Source of the DNA: a virus
Reading direction: 5' to 3' (one strand)
DNA: 64,000 nucleotides
Virus record (IMG/VR): IMGVR_UViG_3300032235_000911
Coordinates: 31,645-95,644 of that record
Shown here: positions 45,762 through 52,390 of the stretch, in pieces
Layout: every line of letters starts with the position of its first letter
Numbering within the stretch: the first letter of the stretch is position 1
Notes under the pieces: model-generated
The model's database searches: none
Seen by the model: only the letters and a program-made list of their open reading frames with translations
What the model was told of the DNA's origin: nothing
Made by a program: the position numbers and the translations under genes

Positions 45762-45920
45762 TTATTCATAAATTGCTTGTGACGGTTTCTCTGGGCGTTG
45801 GGGACAGAAGTTGCATCGTATATCATCACACTTCTCTTCGGTCCAGACATCACATATTTGGCAAAACATTGCATCGTAATACTGATTACGATTTAGATTT
45901 TCTTTATGTTCTTCGTGCAT
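45762..45920 (-). CDS. Cys-rich small protein, 52 aa
   Basis: Starts at the ATG at 45920, with AGAGG 5 nt upstream, and ends 1 nt before tRNA-Ser. The sequence MFCQICDVWTEEKCDDIRCN with a further C-P gives five cysteines, consistent with a zinc knuckle. It sits between two tRNA genes. Longer in-frame versions would run through tRNA-Pro and are rejected. Confidence 0.55.
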   Translation of the reverse strand: MHEEHKENLNRNQYYDAMFCQICDVWTEEKCDDIRCNFCPQRPEKPSQAIYE

Positions 45921-45939
45921 AAAGGCCTCTATAAAATGG

Positions 45940-46013
45940 TCGGAGTAGAAGGATTTGAACCTACGACCCTCTGGTCCCAAACCAGATGCTCTACCAGACT
46001 GAGCCATACTCCG
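45940..46013 (-). tRNA. tRNA-Pro (anticodon TGG)
   Basis: Acceptor CGGAGTA/TACTCCG, discriminator A, anticodon arm TCTGG-TTTGGGA-CCAGA, T-loop TTCAAAT. The first base is C, as in proline tRNAs. CCA is not encoded. Confidence 0.93.
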
Positions 46014-46016
46014 AGA

Positions 46017-46091
46017 TGGAGCGAGTGGACGGATTTGAACCGACGACATCTAGTTTGGAAGACTAGAGTTCTACCCCTGAACTACACTCGC
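46017..46091 (-). tRNA. tRNA-Gly (anticodon TCC), CCA encoded
   Basis: Acceptor GCGAGTG/CACTCGC, discriminator T, encoded CCA, anticodon arm CTAGT-CTTCCAA-ACTAG, T-loop TTCAAAT. Confidence 0.93.
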
Positions 46092-46117
46092 GCTAAAACT
46101 AAACTTTTAAAGAACAT

Positions 46118-46193
46118 TGGAGCCTCCTACCCGACTTGAACGGGTCACATCCTGATTACAAAACAGGTGCTCTGCCAGATGAGCTAAGGAGGC
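46118..46193 (-). tRNA. tRNA-Thr (anticodon TGT), CCA encoded
   Basis: Acceptor GCCTCCT/AGGAGGC, discriminator T, encoded CCA, anticodon loop TTTGTAA (TGT) with one T-T mismatch closing the loop, T-loop TTCAAGT. The 3' end of the upstream protein gene overlaps its first 10 nt. Confidence 0.92.
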
Positions 46194-46618
46194 ACTAAAC
46201 TTTTTCCTTTGCCACTACGCAACTCTTTGCGACGAATTGCTACATGATCCATTATATATCTATAAATATAGAACTTTTTAGTTACCTTTGAAAAGTCGTC
46301 AAGGTTCATCCCCAATAATGCTGCCCCTTCACTTGGCGTTTGGGTTATTGAGATTGCAGCCTTGACGACCGCATCACGAACTATTTTACCAATTTGGCCC
46401 CATGATAATAATCCAAACAATGGGGCACGCAAAGAACGAGTTGTTAGTTCTAATTTTATAGCAATAAGATCTTCAAGTGGCATATTAGCTATAAATATTT
46501 CTGTTATTTCGTCTATCTTACCACCGGCTCTGTATTCTTTCAAGAAACTTCGGTAGCGTTTTGTTTTTTCTATTAAATATTTATCTTCTTCTGCTGGTTG
46601 TCTACTTTTGTGTTCCAT
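46184..46618 (-). CDS. Hypothetical protein, 144 aa
   Basis: Helical and basic. The segment LLGMNLDDFSKVTKKFYIYR near the C-terminus could be a helix-turn-helix, which would fit DNA binding. No family is recognised. The stop codon lies inside the acceptor stem of tRNA-Thr, and the start overlaps the 46602-46883 gene by 17 nt, so it is translated within that unit; the tRNAs are probably processed from the same transcript. Confidence 0.6.
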   Translation of the reverse strand: MEHKSRQPAEEDKYLIEKTKRYRSFLKEYRAGGKIDEITEIFIANMPLEDLIAIKLELTTRSLRAPLFGLLSWGQIGKIVRDAVVKAAISITQTPSEGAALLGMNLDDFSKVTKKFYIYRYIMDHVAIRRKELRSGKGKSLVPP

Positions 46619-46883
46619 CTTTTACTGTTCCAAGTATACCGTATCCAGCAATATCCCGCCAAGGACTTTCTCCAAAAGCGTCTTTTTTGTTTGCAATGCG
46701 GAAAAGTTTATCAATAACACGAATAACTGCCAAGGCATCGCTATATTGATGTGGCAGTATTCCGTTTGGATACAGTGCTTCTAGTATTTTGTGACTTTCC
46801 GCAAAAGAACTACCATAAGCAGCGTTCTTTTCGGCTACAAGTTGACCAATCTCTTCTGCTGTTTGCTCATAAACTGTTTTCAT
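46602..46883 (-). CDS. Hypothetical protein, possibly nucleotide-modification-associated (DUF1599-like)
   Basis: 93 aa with AEKNAAYGSSFAES, VIRVIDKLFRIANKKD and SPWRDIAGYGIL. This spacing (KN..YG, K..RI, D..gY..L) resembles the small Nmad1/DUF1599 helical family found in phages. The match is by eye and weak. No SD is present; a TATACT box ends 6 nt before the ATG, so the mRNA may be leaderless. Confidence 0.5.
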   Translation of the reverse strand: MKTVYEQTAEEIGQLVAEKNAAYGSSFAESHKILEALYPNGILPHQYSDALAVIRVIDKLFRIANKKDAFGESPWRDIAGYGILGTVKDGTQK

Positions 46884-46889
46884 AAGGGC

Positions 46890-46895
46890 AGTATA
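46890..46895 (-). promoter_or_regulatory. -10-like box directly before a start codon (leaderless candidate)
   Basis: Minus-strand TATACT, then 6 nt, then the ATG at 46883; no SD. The -35 region (TTTAAT, 17 nt upstream) is weak. Confidence 0.4.
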
Positions 46896-46913
46896 CAGCA
46901 GAAGAGAAAGGGA

Positions 46914-47162
46914 TTAAACTGATTTCTTTTTCTTACCTGTTGGTGCTGGTATTTCCACAACTTCTTCAGCAACAATAAGTTCGGGCTGAAGATCTGCTAC
47001 CACTTCTGGTACAGTCTCTACCGCTGCCTCAACTACTGGTTCTGGAACTACAACTGGCTCTACCTTTTTTACTTCTTCTTTCTTCTCTTCTTGAACTACA
47101 GATTTAGCTTTTTCTACTGCTAAACTGATTCTATAAAGTTGTTTACGTTTTGAAGGGTTCAT
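46914..47162 (-). CDS. Low-complexity acidic/valine-proline protein, 82 aa
   Basis: It begins MNPSKRKQLYRISLAVEKAK and continues as a Glu/Val/Pro-rich unstructured chain ending in KKKKSV. The basic N-terminus is a pattern I recall from small T4-like phage proteins; function unknown. AAAGGA precedes the start by 9 nt. It follows the 347-aa gene with a 15-nt gap. Confidence 0.55.
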   Translation of the reverse strand: MNPSKRKQLYRISLAVEKAKSVVQEEKKEEVKKVEPVVVPEPVVEAAVETVPEVVADLQPELIVAEEVVEIPAPTGKKKKSV

Positions 47163-47177
47163 ATTTCTGTTTCCTTT

Positions 47178-48221
47178 TTAGATTGCCTTACTGATATTTG
47201 CTTCACCACCTGATGTTGCCGGTGGTGTACCTGGCGCGGTAGCTTTTGTTGCCTTATCGTTCAGTTCAGTTTCAAACGCTTGACCAGTTAGTTTGATTGA
47301 TTGAACAAGATTTTGAATAAATGGAACGCGATCTTCGGGGTCAAGTTTATTTACGAATGGTGCGATCATACCAGCAAAGGTTGGACCGTCTTCGTCATAG
47401 GCTGCAATCGCCCCAGCGCGACCTTTACCACTATCTGCAACGCCTTGCAAGCTTGTACTTGCCTGTTGCGAAAGAGCATTGATCATTTGTTTATTTTGCT
47501 CTTCTGGATCAACTGGCTCGGCTGGTGCGCCGTCTGCCATTTCACCGTCCTGTTCCTCTAACGCGGCTGCATCGCTTGGCAGAACAGGTTGTGAGCCTAC
47601 TGGAGGCGCTGCGTTTACTGGCTCTTGCTCGGTTGGTTGAACAACCTGCTCTCCAGAAAGTTGGCGCTCAAGACCACCAAGAACACTCTCCATATATTTA
47701 CCAAGAACTGCAACATACTTATTACGATTTTCTGGCTTGTCGGGCATGGACATAAATGTTTTCTTGTAGCCAGTAAAGATTTTATCCATTGCATCGCGGG
47801 TAAAGTTATCAACGGTTGTTGGTAACATTGGCTTTTCAGCTTTTTCTGCTAAAAGTGAACGGATAACCTTGCGTAACTTTTGTTCCTGTAGGTATTCGCG
47901 ACCTTTGTTTTCATAAAACTCAAGTTTAGAAAGAAAAATAACCTTACGGATTGCTTCACGGAGCATGCGCTCGCCTTCGGAAACATGCGCTAACTTATAT
48001 TTGGCACGCTTCTTGCCGCCGTCCTTTGGTTTTATTGCGGCACCGACACCTTGTACTGCCATTGATGCATTCATTTCATTGATTCCTTCGTTTTCTTCTT
48101 TATGTTTAAAATATTGAACTTCCCGCTCGTGTTTTTCCGCTGCTGCTTTTGTATCAAAAGTGCCTAAATTTTTTCCCTTACCGGAATAAAGACGAAACTT
48201 ATTTCCAAGTGGACGGATCAT
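47178..48221 (-). CDS. Hypothetical protein with KFRLYSGKGKNLGTF N-terminus, 347 aa
   Basis: The N-terminus KFRLYSGKGKNLGTF followed by AAEKHEREVQYFKH is a motif I associate with scaffold- or capsid-associated proteins of T4-like phages. Residues 75-125 are basic and helical. The C-terminal half is Pro/Ala/Gln-rich and likely disordered, with a conserved-looking FAGMIAPFVNKLDPEDRVPF segment. It is linked by TAATG-type overlap to the HExxH gene. A prohead-related role is only a suggestion. Confidence 0.5.
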   Translation of the reverse strand: MIRPLGNKFRLYSGKGKNLGTFDTKAAAEKHEREVQYFKHKEENEGINEMNASMAVQGVGAAIKPKDGGKKRAKYKLAHVSEGERMLREAIRKVIFLSKLEFYENKGREYLQEQKLRKVIRSLLAEKAEKPMLPTTVDNFTRDAMDKIFTGYKKTFMSMPDKPENRNKYVAVLGKYMESVLGGLERQLSGEQVVQPTEQEPVNAAPPVGSQPVLPSDAAALEEQDGEMADGAPAEPVDPEEQNKQMINALSQQASTSLQGVADSGKGRAGAIAAYDEDGPTFAGMIAPFVNKLDPEDRVPFIQNLVQSIKLTGQAFETELNDKATKATAPGTPPATSGGEANISKAI

Positions 48222-48781
48222 TACTTCTTGATCCCAAATTTTTTAAGAAGATCTTGATAAATAAGTTCTTCGCGGTCGTTATAAACAGCAGGACGCTCGC
48301 TTGGTACATAAGCATGTGCCTCTTTTAGAGCCGGATTGACAACAACTTCTTCTTTTGTTTGTTCTTTTTTGTCGCTCATTTTTTTATATCCTTTTTTGTA
48401 GGCTTCCCATTCACGAAATGCAATATTTCCACGCTCAAAAGCATCGGCTTCGATACCCTTGAGGAACTCATCGTCCATTATATAGTTTGGATCTTCGGCA
48501 GCCGAGGTATCATGGCCTTCAAAACCGCCTTCGTGCCACTGAACATGGTGTAGTAGTTCGTGGGCAAGCGAGCGTAGGATGTCTTTTGGGTGGCGATTGG
48601 TTACATAAATAACCAGCTCTTGGCTATTGTGGTCATAGTGACCAGTAAAACCAAGAATATTATTGCCATTTTTTTTACTTTTTGCAAAAGTTATATGTGG
48701 TTGGCTATCGTAGCCAAACTTTTTTTGCATAAAGTGGCAGAGATCATCGACCAGTTCGTAAAATTCGTTGTTTAGTGCCAT
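48221..48781 (-). CDS. HExxH putative zinc metalloprotease, 186 aa
   Basis: RSLAHELLHHVQWHEGGFEG contains HELLH with a nearby E/D-rich stretch and DAFERGNIAFREWEAYKK, the arrangement of small phage zincins. The last 50 residues are probably flexible (NPALKEAHAYVPSERPAVYN). The SD-like AGG lies in the second arm of a strong hairpin directly upstream, with the T-run ending at the ATG, so translation may be controlled by that structure. Confidence 0.7.
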   Translation of the reverse strand: MALNNEFYELVDDLCHFMQKKFGYDSQPHITFAKSKKNGNNILGFTGHYDHNSQELVIYVTNRHPKDILRSLAHELLHHVQWHEGGFEGHDTSAAEDPNYIMDDEFLKGIEADAFERGNIAFREWEAYKKGYKKMSDKKEQTKEEVVVNPALKEAHAYVPSERPAVYNDREELIYQDLLKKFGIKK

Positions 48782-48822
48782 AAAAAAACTACCTACGCTA
48801 AGAGTTATCTTAACATAAGTAG
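48782..48822 (-). terminator. Long-stem rho-independent terminator overlapping a ribosome binding region
   Basis: Minus-strand 15-bp stem (arms 808-822 and 789-803 of 48 kb, three G-T pairs, loop TAAC) followed by seven T and then ATG of the metalloprotease gene. The only SD-like bases are in the second arm. Confidence 0.8.
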
Positions 48823-48831
48823 TCTATATGT

Positions 48832-48963
48832 TTAATAAATATCAATAATTACGACAGTTTCTTGTTCCTGCTGCTGTGCTTCCTGTTTTTGAAGCCACCT
48901 TTCGTACTCTAACCGGTAGTCTGGTAGTTCTAACTGTAGTTGTTGCGGAGATTCCTGCTGCAT
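48832..48963 (-). CDS. Glutamine-rich small protein, 43 aa
   Basis: ATG at 48963 with GGAGG 7 nt upstream. The sequence starts MQQESPQQLQLELPDYRLEY, continues with a QKQEAQQQEQE run, and ends VVIIDIY. No known family. The SD lies in the second arm of a possible ATTGCCT/AGGCAAT stem, so it may be sequestered. It stands between the terminator and the 60-aa gene. Confidence 0.6.
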   Translation of the reverse strand: MQQESPQQLQLELPDYRLEYERWLQKQEAQQQEQETVVIIDIY

Positions 48964-48989
48964 GGCATTGCCTCCTATATAGTAATTAG

Positions 48990-49172
48990 TTAGGCAATAG
49001 GTATCCAGGCGTAAAATTTATCCTCACCCATCTTAGTAATGAATTGGGCAACAAAATTTTCTTCGCATTCCATAAAAAGACGGGCAATAACTTCGTGCTT
49101 TGCTGCTTCGCTACCCATTTTTAATACCTTGACAGTATAAAAAGCACTGCTTAGTTCCTTTGCTTCTATCAT
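48990..49172 (-). CDS. Small hypothetical protein, 60 aa
   Basis: Mixed alpha/beta sequence (AFYTVKVLKMGSEAAKHEVI...FVAQFITKM) without a known domain. GGAG lies 8 nt before the ATG within the exonuclease gene's end, and the two genes overlap as ATGA, so expression is coupled to the exonuclease. Confidence 0.6.
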   Translation of the reverse strand: MIEAKELSSAFYTVKVLKMGSEAAKHEVIARLFMECEENFVAQFITKMGEDKFYAWIPIA

Positions 49173-49756
49173 TTTTTATCTCCATATGGATCAAACGGGT
49201 GGTTGAAATCAAAAGCAACAGCGTCAGCCTCACCGGCAAGATTTTCAAACGCAGCAATGGTACGCAGGACATCAACGAGTGCTGTGTGACTACGCCCAAG
49301 GCCCTCGATTTTATAATATTCGCAAAGGGCATCAAGTGAACTACGGTTTAGTTTGCCGTCTGACACAAGTTGATCGCCCATGTGCTTTGTATCAAAATAC
49401 TTTTTCCATTTTGGACGACCAAAATAAACATCGTCAAAACTTTTATTGATAAAACGGTAATCAAAAACAGCATTTTGTCCAACAATATAATCACAGTTTT
49501 CAAGCATGGGCAGCACAATGTGCGCTACTTGATCAAAAGTAGGCGCATGTTGCCACTCTAAATGGTCGTAGCCGTTGATTTTTAGGGCTACGGGCGAAGC
49601 CCGTTCGATGTATTTGGGTTTTATTTTGCTATTATACTGCTCAATGATAGTGCCTTTGTAGGGTTTAAAGTCTACGCGTACGCAAGCAATGTCAATAATC
49701 TCATGATCAAGCAGATCAAGACCAGTTGTTTCCGTATCAAAAAAAGTTAGTATCAA
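49169..49756 (-). CDS. DnaQ-like 3'-5' exonuclease
   Basis: DEDDh-family motifs: FFDTETTGLDL (Exo I), NAVFDYRFINKSF (Exo II), and LGRSHTALVDVLRT (Exo III with H and D). It resembles proofreading or RNase T-like exonucleases. I favour the TTG at 49756 because GGAG lies 7 nt upstream and it overlaps the preceding stop; an ATG at 49783 would add nine residues without an SD. Probably acts in replication or DNA turnover. Confidence 0.85.
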   Translation of the reverse strand: MILTFFDTETTGLDLLDHEIIDIACVRVDFKPYKGTIIEQYNSKIKPKYIERASPVALKINGYDHLEWQHAPTFDQVAHIVLPMLENCDYIVGQNAVFDYRFINKSFDDVYFGRPKWKKYFDTKHMGDQLVSDGKLNRSSLDALCEYYKIEGLGRSHTALVDVLRTIAAFENLAGEADAVAFDFNHPFDPYGDKK

Positions 49757-50274
49757 AGTGTTGCTCCAAGCCAAAAACGCCATGACTCGGGCATCTTGGA
49801 ATCAAAGTTAAAAAAGTATTCTACGTCATGAATATACGGAAGTATAGCAGGTTTTACAACCGGCTTAAGTAGTTTCATGCCGCAAGTGGCAAGAGATTTG
49901 TCGCCTTTGCGTTGATTGCAGGCAACACAGCATGTAACAACATTGGTCCAACTTGTTTTGCCGCCACGAGTCTTTGGAAGAACGTGGTCAAGTGTAAAAA
50001 CATTGATAGAAACATGGTTGGCGCAGTATTGGCAACGGCCCTCGTCGCGAATCCAAACATTTTTACGGGAGAAGCGCACGCTTTTGACACGGTTGCGCCG
50101 GGAAGCGTTGAAAACAACAACAGAAGGGATGCGCATAGAGGTAGAAGGGCTGCGGATTTCTTCTGTATACTCAGAAAGAATTTTTACCTTGCCAGAATAG
50201 ACAAGCGTAACGGCTTTTTCCCAAGGGATAAGCCCAAGAGGTTCATAGGTGTGACTTAGTGTTAGTACTTTCAT
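49753..50274 (-). CDS. HNH endonuclease, bacterial RRM-less McrA-like type
   Basis: 173 aa. N-terminal LTLSHTYEPLGLIPWEKAVT, then GRCQYCANH, FTLDHVLPKTRGGKTSWTNV and CCVACNQRKGDKSL: an HNH core with two CxxC pairs. This chromosomal-type HNH family differs from the zinc-finger homing endonucleases elsewhere in the window. It shares a transcript with the exonuclease from a clear promoter upstream, so it may be a domesticated DNA-processing enzyme rather than a mobile element. Confidence 0.82.
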   Translation of the reverse strand: MKVLTLSHTYEPLGLIPWEKAVTLVYSGKVKILSEYTEEIRSPSTSMRIPSVVVFNASRRNRVKSVRFSRKNVWIRDEGRCQYCANHVSINVFTLDHVLPKTRGGKTSWTNVVTCCVACNQRKGDKSLATCGMKLLKPVVKPAILPYIHDVEYFFNFDSKMPESWRFWLGATL

Positions 50275-50297
50275 GGTTGTTCCTCACAGTTATGGCC

Positions 50298-50326
50298 ACT
50301 ATAGCCCATTGTGGGGACAGTGGCAA
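50298..50326 (-). promoter_or_regulatory. Sigma70-like promoter for the HNH/exonuclease unit
   Basis: Minus-strand TTGCCA, 17-nt spacer, TATAGT; start codon at 50274. Confidence 0.75.
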
Positions 50327-50329
50327 GCG

Positions 50330-50551
50330 TTACTTTATTACACCCTTGGCATCGGGATCAAAATCTTTATTGATATGCCCGCAGTTGGTGCATGCAAAAG
50401 TAGCAACAGGAACAACTATTTCTTTGCCGCTTGGCGAAAGCAGGGCGCTTATTTTTTTAATAAGTGCAACTTCACGGAAAGTACGACCGGCGCAACTTTC
50501 GCAGACAACAGAAACAGCATTTTGGAGATCAATATTATTAGAAGAGTTCAT
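50330..50551 (-). CDS. Zinc-ribbon protein, 73 aa
   Basis: Two Cys pairs, VVCESCAGRTF and FACTNCGHIN, flank a beta region (ISALLSPSGKEIVVPVATF). Similar short zinc ribbons occur in T4-like phages. The ATG at 50551 is used (AAAGGA 6 nt upstream) rather than that at 50566. Function unknown. Confidence 0.65.
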   Translation of the reverse strand: MNSSNNIDLQNAVSVVCESCAGRTFREVALIKKISALLSPSGKEIVVPVATFACTNCGHINKDFDPDAKGVIK

Positions 50552-50580
50552 GCGATGTCCTTTCATAGCAATATAAATAG

Positions 50581-50609
50581 ATTATACTGCAAATAAAAGG
50601 CTTATTTAA
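50581..50609 (-). promoter_or_regulatory. Probable promoter of the zinc-ribbon gene
   Basis: Minus-strand TTAAAT, 17-nt spacer, consensus TATAAT, 30 nt before the start codon. Confidence 0.5.
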
Positions 50610-50934
50610 TACTCATAAGTATCATGCCAAGAAATACAGCGGCAAGACCAACAAGTCGGTGGGTGCTTAGTTGCTCACCAAGTACAAAAAGAGCAGTTAT
50701 ATACCAACTGGCATGGAAGAAAAAAGTTTGAAATACGCTTGTATAGGTAAGAGAGAAGATATTAGAACGGAGTAGATAGGCGTATGTACTGGCTGTAACA
50801 ATGCTAAATAGGTAACTGGTCCACCAAGGGGACACACCGTCACGAATCCAGCGAGCATTGTGGGCGGCAATATAGCCTGCCGCCATTAAAAGTAGTGCTA
50901 TACCTACCGCTTTGAGCAAATTAGTATGGGTCAT
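50602..50934 (-). CDS. Small four-helix membrane protein, DMT/SMR-like
   Basis: 110 aa with four hydrophobic helices, around residues 8-24, 40-55, 68-85 and 90-108. The last, LVGLAAVFLGMILMSI after LGEQLSTHR, is the EamA/SMR-type end helix. It looks like a half-size drug/metabolite transporter in the inner membrane. No SD; TATACT lies 6 nt before the ATG, so it may be leaderless. A phage copy could move small solutes or alter the membrane; no substrate can be named. Confidence 0.6.
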   Translation of the reverse strand: MTHTNLLKAVGIALLLMAAGYIAAHNARWIRDGVSPWWTSYLFSIVTASTYAYLLRSNIFSLTYTSVFQTFFFHASWYITALFVLGEQLSTHRLVGLAAVFLGMILMSIK

Positions 50935-50940
50935 ATGGGG

Positions 50941-50969
50941 AGTATAGCACCAACGGTAAAATATTTATA
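50941..50969 (-). promoter_or_regulatory. Promoter region: TATAAATA late-type box and TATACT near the start
   Basis: Minus strand carries TATAAATA at 50962-50969, the T4 late promoter core, and TATACT at 50941-50946 ending 6 nt before the ATG at 50934. Either could drive the membrane-protein gene. Confidence 0.45.
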
Positions 50970-50970
50970 C

Positions 50971-51222
50971 CTATCGCATTGGGCTATCGGGTTGTCCGGT
51001 GCGGGGTTTTGGCTTTTGGCCATCAAGAAGTGCCTGTAGTTTATCGGCAAACTCAGCAATCTCGACTTCATGGCCAGGAAAAGCATCAGTAATTTGACGA
51101 AGAGCCATTATGGCACTGTTGGCTTTAGAAACTTGCTCTGTATCATTGCCTGTTTGGAACTCTTGACCACGATCAAGTTCTTCTAAAATAAGTTTTTTAA
51201 GACTATCCCTGTTTAGTTTCAT
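50971..51222 (-). CDS. Small helical protein with LKKLILEEL N-terminus, 83 aa
   Basis: It starts MKLNRDSLKKLILEELDRGQ, a pattern common to short T4-like phage proteins and to N-termini of phage scaffold or capsid-associated proteins. Helical and acidic, with no known domain. AGGAG lies 9 nt before the ATG. Confidence 0.55.
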   Translation of the reverse strand: MKLNRDSLKKLILEELDRGQEFQTGNDTEQVSKANSAIMALRQITDAFPGHEVEIAEFADKLQALLDGQKPKPRTGQPDSPMR

Positions 51223-51259
51223 ACTATATAACTCCTATGCTGTATATAAGTAGTGTCTA

Positions 51260-51487
51260 CTATAAACCGCGTGCGAGATAATCAAGAAAAAAGTTGTAGT
51301 CTTCGTCAGAGGACCAGTCCAAACCATCAAGTTCTCCAAGAAAACTTTGTACACGGCCTTCATACATACCGATACCTTCAGCGATACGCCGACCAAGTTG
51401 CCTACGAACAGCCCCTCGATATAGTTGGCGACGATCAAACTGATCAACAATATCCATCACAACTGCAAGTTTACCCTCATCCAGCAT
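51260..51487 (-). CDS. Small hypothetical protein, 75 aa
   Basis: First leftward gene after the strand switch. ATG at 51487 with GGAGG 6 nt upstream; longer in-frame starts would use non-coding sequence. The protein is basic in the middle (QFDRRQLYRGAVRRQLGRRI) and acidic at the C-terminus (LDGLDWSSDEDYNFFLDYLA). No domain recognised. A near-consensus promoter lies just upstream. Confidence 0.6.
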   Translation of the reverse strand: MLDEGKLAVVMDIVDQFDRRQLYRGAVRRQLGRRIAEGIGMYEGRVQSFLGELDGLDWSSDEDYNFFLDYLARGL

Positions 51488-51509
51488 AGTTATCCTCCAA
51501 GATAGGTAG

Positions 51510-51538
51510 TCTATACCATAAATAAGTACCGGTTGCAA
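51510..51538 (-). promoter_or_regulatory. Sigma70-like promoter at the left side of the strand switch
   Basis: Minus-strand TTGCAA, 17-nt spacer, TATAGA; 23 nt from the -10 to the start codon at 51487. Confidence 0.75.
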
Positions 51539-51608
51539 CCATTTTTTCGGCACATTTCCTACGTCGTCCCAAAACTGCCGAAATCTTATATCCCTTTGGC
51601 ACATAGAG

Positions 51609-51641
51609 AGAGAAAAAGTCCTAAATTTTCTTAGAGAATTT
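51609..51641. repeat. 33-bp direct repeat, copy 1
   Basis: AGAGAAAAAGT...TTAGAGAATTT; 29 of 33 bases match copy 2, 51 bp to the right. AT-rich, in the non-coding strand-switch region (51488-51946), which holds no gene I can support. Confidence 0.7.
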
Positions 51642-51659
51642 GTTCGACGATCCGACAAA

Positions 51660-51692
51660 AGAGAAAAAGTTTCAAAATTTCTTAGAGAATTT
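51660..51692. repeat. 33-bp direct repeat, copy 2
   Basis: Second copy of the repeat at 51609. It is followed by mixed sequence and, at 51750-51785, a pyrimidine-rich run on the plus strand. A regulatory or origin role is possible but not shown. Confidence 0.7.
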
Positions 51693-51846
51693 ATGCTTCG
51701 GCTATGCTTATAACGCCGTAAAAGACTTTCTCGCAGTAAGTGATTTAGCCCTTATCCCTCCACCCCTGCCTCCCCCTCCCCCCCTGCGTCAAATAAAAAA
51801 CAAAGTCAAGCTCAAAAAGGGGGAACAAAAAATAAAGGCCGTGCAA

Positions 51847-51858
51847 GGGACCGGCCCC
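51847..51858. repeat. Boundary palindrome, copy 1 (GGGACCGGCCCC)
   Basis: One-mismatch copy of the GGGGCCGGCCCC element. It is followed by TGCTGACCACC, an A-rich tract, and a -35 box starting 24 bp after its end. Confidence 0.85.
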
Positions 51859-51881
51859 TGCTGACCACCAAAAATAAAACT

Positions 51882-51946
51882 TTGCATGGGGACGGGAAGT
51901 GTGGGATAAGACTCTCACGCCGCACGGTGCGGCAAGGAGACAGGCG
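51882..51946 (+). promoter_or_regulatory. Promoter, 5'-terminal hairpin and SD of the 51947 gene
   Basis: TTGCAT, 17-nt spacer, GATAAG (905-910). Stem GCCGC/GCGGC with loop ACGGT at 51919-51933 begins at about the transcript start. AAGGAGA follows, 13 nt from stem to ATG. Confidence 0.8.
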
Positions 51947-52183
51947 ATGAAGATTGATTCCCGCGAAGTGTATGGCGACGACGACGTGCGTGTTGACTGC
52001 GACTGCAACGCGGACAAGGCGTGCAACGAGTGCGTCGACGGTGGACTCTACGAAGGTGGGCAGTTGCCCCCGCCGCCTCCGTTCATCCTGCTTGACTCCC
52101 CCTTGACACCCGATGAGGCACGCGCTATGCACGCCCTCATGCACTGCGAAGACGAACAGCTCTGCACCTTCTGCAACCAGTAA
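51947..52183 (+). CDS. Cys-rich small protein, 78 aa
   Basis: Acidic protein with CDCNADKACNEC near the N-terminus and CTFCNQ at the end, plus a PPPPPF run in the middle; the cysteines suggest zinc binding. The SD is GGAG, 7 nt before the ATG; an upstream ATG at 51899 would read through the promoter and is rejected. First gene of the rightward cassette region. Function unknown. Confidence 0.65.
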   Translation: MKIDSREVYGDDDVRVDCDCNADKACNECVDGGLYEGGQLPPPPPFILLDSPLTPDEARAMHALMHCEDEQLCTFCNQ

Positions 52184-52201
52184 CAGGAAAGGATAAAACA
52201 A

Positions 52202-52390
52202 ATGGCGAACGAACCGAAGTGCGGTGGCAGTCATACAAAGTACGACGGGTCATGGTGGGACAGGGATAGCCGTGGAATAGAAACGGCTCGCGTATGCGAT
52301 GAATGTATTGACGCTAAGCGAGCAAAGTATCGTCCAGGAATCTTTTGTAACCCAGACTACTGGACAGACGAGCAGGTTGACGGCGACTAA
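52202..52390 (+). CDS. Small protein with CDEC motif, 62 aa
   Basis: GSWWDRDSRGIETARVCDEC followed by IDAKRAKYRPGIFCNPDYW. A truncated relative of its C-terminal half lies at 53183-53320. AAGGA precedes the ATG by 9 nt. A leftward HNH gene ends on its stop codon. Function unknown; the cysteines may bind zinc. Confidence 0.65.
   Translation: MANEPKCGGSHTKYDGSWWDRDSRGIETARVCDECIDAKRAKYRPGIFCNPDYWTDEQVDGD

Noticed and set aside
45921-46049. Longer start for the Cys-rich 52-aa protein through tRNA-Pro and tRNA-Gly
   Set aside because: The added residues are translated tRNA sequence, and a good SD lies before the ATG at 45920.
46184-46193. Frameshift or sequencing error because a gene ends inside tRNA-Thr
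   Set aside because: The stop falls naturally in the acceptor stem and the tRNA is intact; such short overlaps are common in compact phage genomes.
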